Shown: positions 59,840 through 64,000 of the stretch, one piece after another
Numbering within the stretch: position 1 is the first letter of the stretch
Layout: every line of letters starts with the position of its first letter
DNA from: Candidatus Korarchaeum sp.
GTDB taxonomy: Archaea > Korarchaeota > Korarchaeia > Korarchaeales > Korarchaeaceae
Length of the DNA: 64,000 nucleotides
Assembly (NCBI GenBank): GCA_038888615.1
Contig: JAWAID010000002.1
Span: forward strand, 337,594 to 401,593
Reading direction: 5' to 3'
Translations under genes and position numbers: made by a program
Notes under the pieces: generated by a model
Told to the model about the DNA's origin: nothing
Databases searched by the model: none
What the model saw: only the letters and a program-made list of their open reading frames with translations

Positions 59840-60514
59840 ATGCTCGGTACGCTCGTCAACGCTGCCACAGTAACCTTAGGTTCGATCCTCGGTTTGATCC
59901 TAGGTAAGAACTTCAGTGAGTCCCTGAGGGAGAAGCTGCTCCTCGTGATAGGTCTCTTCACCCTGTACTTAGCTGTCACGATGATGTTGAAAGCGGAGAG
60001 AGGGATTGGTCTCATCCTAGGTCTCCTCTTAGGTACTCTCATAGGCCACTACCTGAACTTAGAGAGGAGGCTTGAGGATCTATCCTCTAAGCTTAATAAG
60101 AGGATCCATAGGGACTCTAAGTTCGTTGATGGGATTCTTATCCCATTCCTGACTTTCTGCATTGGTCCGATGACGCTAGTCGGCTCGCTGAGGGATGGGA
60201 TGGGTGATCCGTCCATAATACTCACTAAATCCATCATGGACGGGTTCAGCTCGGTAGCATTTGCTTCAGCGTTTGGGGTCGGTGTGCTGCTCTCTGCGAT
60301 CCCGCTGCTGATCTTTCAGGGGTCCCTGAGTTTGATAGGTATGTTCTTAGGAGAGTCCCTGCCTCAAGCGGTGATATGCGACATCACGGGAGCTGGTGGT
60401 GTTATCCTCCTAGCGTTAGCCATCAGGATCCTCGGTTCAAGGAGGGTGGAGGTCTCCGATATGCTACCGAGTCTTCTGGTAGTCCCTCTCCTCTCCTCAC
60501 TGGTTCAGATGTGA
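59840..60514 (+). CDS. DUF554 family membrane protein
   Basis: A 224-residue protein with about seven helices. Family segments include TLVNAATVTLGSILGLILGK at the N-terminus, the GLLLGTLIGHYLNLE segment near 60-74, LTFCIGPMTLVGSLRDGMGDPSI (about 104-126) and DITGAGGVILLALAIRIL near the end. DUF554 proteins are of unknown function, possibly transporters. A TATA box lies about 25 nt upstream of ATG 59840. The next gene starts 69 nt downstream with its own TATA-like run. Confidence 0.87.
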   Translation: MLGTLVNAATVTLGSILGLILGKNFSESLREKLLLVIGLFTLYLAVTMMLKAERGIGLILGLLLGTLIGHYLNLERRLEDLSSKLNKRIHRDSKFVDGILIPFLTFCIGPMTLVGSLRDGMGDPSIILTKSIMDGFSSVAFASAFGVGVLLSAIPLLIFQGSLSLIGMFLGESLPQAVICDITGAGGVILLALAIRILGSRRVEVSDMLPSLLVVPLLSSLVQM

Positions 60515-60583
60515 TTTCCAATGGTAATAAGAGGCCTGCCAGACATGCTTAATTTTTAATTTCCTGAGGCCATTGATCCCGTG

Positions 60584-61423
60584 ATGGAGAGACTCCTGAG
60601 GTACCTTCTGCTAACCTTTTCGATTACCGCTGTCCTGGATCTAGCTGCCCTGAGCTCCATGGGCTACTATCCCCCAGTAGCGAGGCTCCTCCTCGCTCTT
60701 AGGATAGCTGCCCCTGCCCTGGGGGTAGTTATCATCAGCCTGGCTTACTTCGGGGAGCTTTCGGAGAGACTCCTGCACCCTTCCTTCGCTCACAGGTACT
60801 TGATCCACTCCATAATCCTGCCAATAGTCATAGTCTCCCTCGGATCCCTGATCACAGTACTGATCAATGAGAGGATATCTTTACCCTCCGTTAGCCTCTC
60901 GCAACTGAGCCTCTCGGAGCTTCCGAGCGATGAGTTAGTGAGCCTCATGCTCATGGTATCTGGATTCCTCTCGGGTATCACGATCAATGCCTTAGCTTCA
61001 TTGATCGAGGAAATAGGGTGGCGTGGTTTCATGCTCGAGGAGACGATGAGGTACGGTTTCCTCAGATCTTCCTTGGTGGTGGGATTGGCTTGGGGGGTTT
61101 GGCGTCTCCCGATCGGCTTCTTGTACACCAAGGTCTACCCCAAGCACTCGGATGCCCTGGGGTTGCTCGCCTTCCTCTCACTAACCCTGGTGATCTCACC
61201 GATCCTAGCCTGGCTCAGAGTGAGGAGTAGGAGCTTATACCCCGTCGCTCTGTTTAGCGGAGTTCTCTGGTCCTTATCCAACTCTCTTGCATTTTTCCTA
61301 AGGGTAGAGGATGAGATCCTCGGCTTCCCCTATGGCTTACCACTGCTCTCCTCATTGTTCGTGGTGATGCTATCTTTACTCAAGCTAGGAGAGAGGGGCG
61401 CGGTCGTCGCGGGAGGGCGGTAG
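60584..61423 (+). CDS. CPBP family membrane protein, altered second motif
   Basis: A 279-residue membrane protein of the CPBP (Abi/CAAX prenyl protease-like) family with about eight helices. Motif 1, EEIGWRG (E142, E143, R147), is intact. Motif 2 should have a metal-binding His in a W-H-L-P context, but here it reads VWRLP, so the His is replaced by Arg (174). It may therefore bind no metal and act as a non-peptidase, unless another His substitutes. ATG 60584 is preferred over GTG 60581; a TATA-like run (TTAATTTTTAATT) lies about 30 nt upstream. Confidence 0.75.
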   Translation: MERLLRYLLLTFSITAVLDLAALSSMGYYPPVARLLLALRIAAPALGVVIISLAYFGELSERLLHPSFAHRYLIHSIILPIVIVSLGSLITVLINERISLPSVSLSQLSLSELPSDELVSLMLMVSGFLSGITINALASLIEEIGWRGFMLEETMRYGFLRSSLVVGLAWGVWRLPIGFLYTKVYPKHSDALGLLAFLSLTLVISPILAWLRVRSRSLYPVALFSGVLWSLSNSLAFFLRVEDEILGFPYGLPLLSSLFVVMLSLLKLGERGAVVAGGR

Positions 61424-61867
61424 CTCACCGAAAATCCCGTCGCTATGATACCCCCTCATCCCCCCGTGCCGTCGCGAGGTAGAGCCGTTACTGTAAAAAT
61501 AATTTTCACATCTATCGGGGTGATCCCTAAGGAGGGGAGCCACTCAGGATGAGTTAGAATGTCGAATCTCCGAAGGAAGAGTATCAGGTGTTAAGTCATC
61601 TCCATATAGAGATAGCTTTATATGATGGAGATCACCGTCAAATGAATATAAAAATTAAGCTATCGTAGAGAATAAGCTATCTTTTTAACAGTTCATATTA
61701 ATGATATACAGAAAAATATTATTAATACATCATCATTAAAGAAATTTTATCATTAATAAATCATTGAAGATTATAATAACTACGCATACTTCACATATCT
61801 CTCTCTATCTTTAATTAATCAATAGACGTAATCAGATAAGTTTAAATTTTTATCTTTACCATTACGC
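61424..61867. other. AT-rich intergenic island, no gene recognised
   Basis: From about 61600 the base composition becomes strikingly AT-rich with short direct and inverted ATTAAT/ATTAATA and CATCATTAA/TTATCATTAAT motifs (about 61690-61770). No frame or RNA gene was recognised. GTTTAAATTTTTAT at about 61840-61853 is the likely TATA region of the following gene. Confidence 0.45.
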
Positions 61868-61882
61868 AGGGGGGTCACCCCT
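61868..61882 (+). promoter_or_regulatory. 5' hairpin abutting the start codon
   Basis: AGGGG (61868-61872) and CCCCT (61878-61882) pair across GGTCA, and the ATG follows at once at 61883. The TATA region at 61840-61853 would start the transcript close to the hairpin. The only G-rich ribosome site is inside it. Confidence 0.45.
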
Positions 61883-63289
61883 ATGGAGACCAAGAGAGTG
61901 ATTTACGGTCTGATAACGATCCTTGTGGGTCTTATCCTCTGGTTCCTACCACCACCTGCGGGAGTCGATGTCAATGGATGGCACCTCCTGGCCATATTCA
62001 TCGCGGTCATATTGGGATTGATCTTGAGGCCTTTGCCTCAAGGAGCTATCGTCATCATAGGTGTAGCCGTAACAGCGCTCACGGGTGTCTTGAAGTTAGG
62101 AGATGCTCTTTCGGGTTTCGCTGACTCTACAGTATGGCTCATCTTCACAGCTTATATGTTCGCTAGAGCTTTTCTAAAAACGAGACTGGGTGAGAGGATC
62201 GCTTACCACTTCATAAGGGCTTTAGGGAGGAGGACACTCTTCTTAGGTTACTCAATCTCGCTCACGGATCTCGTATTAGCACCTGCAATGCCCAGTAACA
62301 CAGCAAGGGCTGGAGGAGTCCTCTACCCTATAGTGAGGAGCATCTGCCGCGCTTATGACTCTGAACCGGGTCCGACAGCGAAGAAGGTAGGTAAGTTCCT
62401 CATATTCAATGAGTACCATACCACGCTAGTAACAGGCGCTATGTTCCTCACGGGAATGGCTGCCAACCCACTCCTAGCCCAGCTGGCATCGCAAACGATA
62501 AAAGTGACAGTTACATGGACTTCCTGGCTCATCGGAGCTCTAGCGCCTGGGATAATAACTTTCCTACTGGTTCCTCTCCTCATCTACCTACTGATGAGGC
62601 CTGAGGTTAAGGTGAGCGAGGAAGCGCCTAAGCTCGCTGGGGAGAAGCTCAGGGAGATGGGTCCTGCGACTAGACAGGAGAAGGTTCTAGCAGTGATATT
62701 TCTGATAGTGCTAGCCCTCTGGATATTAGGGGATAGGATGAACCTCAGTGCCACTGTCACTGCTCTAGCAGGGCTTGCCCTGATGCTGATCTTCGGAGTG
62801 CTCGGATGGGAGGACGTGTTAGGTGAGAAAGGTGGCTGGGATGCCTTGATATGGTTCGGTGGCTTGGTATCGATGGCCACGGGACTGAACAAACTTGGAG
62901 TCATAAAGTGGATAGCCGACTCATCGAAGGGCCTAGTTGCTGGCTGGGAATGGCTAGCAGCTTTCTTCGTCCTCGCTATGATCTACTACTACGTGCACTA
63001 CTTAATGGCTAGCATGACAGCACACGTTGCAGCTTTCTTCCCAGCTTTCGCTGCGGTGATGGTCAGCGTGGGAGCCCCGCCCCTCTTCGTGGCTCTCGTC
63101 CTGGGGTACCTTACTAACCTGATGGCGGCCACCACCCACTACGGAACGGGACCTGCTCCGATCTACTTCGGCTCGGGCTACTTGGACATAAAGGAGTGGT
63201 GGGGCTACGGATTCCTACTATCGGTGATATACATCCTCCTCTGGTTCGGGATAGGGCTTCCTTACTGGAAGCTCCTAGGCCTCTGGTAA
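61883..63289 (+). CDS. DASS family (SLC13-type) anion symporter
   Basis: A 468-residue transporter with about twelve helices. The family pattern is visible: LIFTAYMFARAFLKTRLGERIAYHFI (about 90-115), the SNT-type substrate motif MPSNTARAGGVLYPI (about 137-151), LIWFGGLVSMATGLNKLG (about 325-342) and a second N-T-like region LTNLMAATTHYGTGPAP (about 410-426). DASS members carry dicarboxylates, citrate, sulfate or phosphate with sodium. It stands alone, convergent with the desulfurase gene. ATG 61883 is the start. Confidence 0.87.
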   Translation: METKRVIYGLITILVGLILWFLPPPAGVDVNGWHLLAIFIAVILGLILRPLPQGAIVIIGVAVTALTGVLKLGDALSGFADSTVWLIFTAYMFARAFLKTRLGERIAYHFIRALGRRTLFLGYSISLTDLVLAPAMPSNTARAGGVLYPIVRSICRAYDSEPGPTAKKVGKFLIFNEYHTTLVTGAMFLTGMAANPLLAQLASQTIKVTVTWTSWLIGALAPGIITFLLVPLLIYLLMRPEVKVSEEAPKLAGEKLREMGPATRQEKVLAVIFLIVLALWILGDRMNLSATVTALAGLALMLIFGVLGWEDVLGEKGGWDALIWFGGLVSMATGLNKLGVIKWIADSSKGLVAGWEWLAAFFVLAMIYYYVHYLMASMTAHVAAFFPAFAAVMVSVGAPPLFVALVLGYLTNLMAATTHYGTGPAPIYFGSGYLDIKEWWGYGFLLSVIYILLWFGIGLPYWKLLGLW

Positions 63290-63302
63290 CCTCACCTTTT
63301 TT
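63290..63302 (+). terminator. T-run between convergent genes
   Basis: A CACC-T6 tract lies directly behind the DASS stop, in the 11-nt gap to the convergent desulfurase stop. It is a plausible terminator for the rightward gene. Confidence 0.35.
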
Positions 63303-64000
63303 ACGAGAGCCTAGATATACCCCTCAACTCATCGGCCAGTACCTCTACCTCCTCTTCGGTGTTGTAGAGGTAGAAGCTAGCTCTAACAGTCCCCTGAGGA
63401 GCCCCCATCCTCCTATGCAGGGGATGGGCGCAGTGTAACCCCGTCCTGACGGCGATGCCCCTGGCGTCGAGCAGAGCACCGACCATATGAGGGTCAATTC
63501 CCTTGACGTTGAAGGCCACTATACCCCCTCTCCTCCTCGCGTCCCTCGGCCCGTACAGGATCAAGCCCTCCACCTCAGATAGGAGCTTGAGGGCCCTTTC
63601 AGTCAGGTTTACCTCATGAGCCCTCACCCTCTCCATCCCCACCCTCATCAAGTACTCGGCAGCTGCAGCGAGCCCTATCCCGCCAGCGATATTCGGCGTA
63701 CCCCCCTCCTGCCTCCAGGGTAACTCCGCCCAGCTCTGACCATCCAAGGTCACGTCCTCTATCGTCCCCCCTCCGGGTTTAGCAGGCTCCATCTCGGCTA
63801 GGACCTCCCTCTTCCCGTAGAGGACCCCTGTTCCCGTTGGTCCGAGCATCTTATGTCCTGAGAAAGCGAGGAAATCAACATCCAACTTCTTGACGTCCAC
63901 GGGCATGTGAGGGACCATCTGAGCACCATCCACGAGGACCAGCGCGCCCACCTCCCTCGCCAGCTTGATGAACCCCTCGATATCGGGGATGAATCCAGTG
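63301..64000 (-). CDS. sufS: Cysteine desulfurase, SufS type, C-terminal part
   Basis: The gene runs off the right edge; 232 residues are visible, about 55-60 percent of a SufS-length protein. The PLP-binding lysine is in SGHKMLGPTG, the catalytic cysteine in RTGLHCAHPLH, and GAQMVPHMPVDV and WRQEGGTPNIAG are typical of group II desulfurases. It moves sulfur from cysteine to the Suf scaffold for iron-sulfur cluster assembly, or works as a selenocysteine lyase-type enzyme. Other suf genes would lie beyond the window. The stop at 63301 touches the convergent DASS gene. Confidence 0.9.
   Translation of the reverse strand, partial: TGFIPDIEGFIKLAREVGALVLVDGAQMVPHMPVDVKKLDVDFLAFSGHKMLGPTGTGVLYGKREVLAEMEPAKPGGGTIEDVTLDGQSWAELPWRQEGGTPNIAGGIGLAAAAEYLMRVGMERVRAHEVNLTERALKLLSEVEGLILYGPRDARRRGGIVAFNVKGIDPHMVGALLDARGIAVRTGLHCAHPLHRRMGAPQGTVRASFYLYNTEEEVEVLADELRGISRLS

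Overview
The window looks like a chromosome segment of a thermophilic archaeon of the TACK group, most likely Korarchaeota-like. Evidence: archaeal TATA boxes about 25-35 nt upstream of many start codons (so many probably leaderless mRNAs), GGTGATC-type Shine-Dalgarno sites inside operons, frequent GTG/TTG starts, arginine written mostly as AGG, a class II HMG-CoA reductase, an AbrB-PhoU regulator, neelaredoxin-type superoxide reductase, two TackOD1-like zinc-ribbon proteins and a 24-nt CRISPR repeat ending GTTGAAAG. The lineage call is inference. No rRNA or tRNA gene was seen.

Layout. 1-3.3 kb: a divergent cassette; a partial gene reads left, and three tightly packed genes read right, at least one with a CARF (cyclic-oligonucleotide sensor) core. 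3.3-5.2 kb: decayed DNA with remnants of an MNT nucleotidyltransferase and a TnpB-type transposase. 5.2-7.1 kb: a leader and a CRISPR array of 27 repeats with no cas genes in the window. 7.2-18 kb: DUF401 permease and DUF354 protein; a leftward surface-polysaccharide/regulatory group (TackOD1 pair, GT2 glycosyltransferase, metallo-beta-lactamase); EamA transporter; HMG-CoA reductase and an enolase-superfamily enzyme. 18-28.7 kb: a very large secreted subtilase with an unusual 5' leader, a marC remnant, then a leftward operon of radical SAM enzyme, membrane winged-helix protein, two secreted/anchored proteins and a CDF metal exporter. 28.7-41 kb: mixed housekeeping and accessory genes, including a newly noted 43-codon gene, a pair of gene-converted paralogues, a split LysO exporter, a methanogenesis-marker-8 homologue, MobA and rhomboid.

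41-51.8 kb is a coherent catabolic/transport block: a complete branched-chain-type amino acid ABC importer (SBP, LivH, LivM, LivG, LivF) followed by a maleate-isomerase/Asp-Glu-racemase-type enzyme, a 2,4-diaminopentanoate dehydrogenase-like enzyme, a D-glutamate cyclase-like protein, DUF2848, a LarA-type nickel racemase and an AEC permease. Taken together they suggest uptake and interconversion of D/L amino or hydroxy acids. 51.9-64 kb: a HEPN/MNT pair with a frameshifted HEPN gene, superoxide reductase, a DUF389 membrane protein with a secreted N-terminal domain, MntP-like exporter, APC permease, histone-deacetylase-family enzyme, DUF554, a CPBP membrane protein with an altered motif, a DASS anion symporter, and the C-terminal part of a SufS-type cysteine desulfurase cut by the window end.

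The best candidate for something undescribed is the 1-3.3 kb CARF cassette: it has sensor-type folds near a CRISPR array but no recognisable nuclease or other effector. All functional calls rest on reading motifs by eye; no database search was run.
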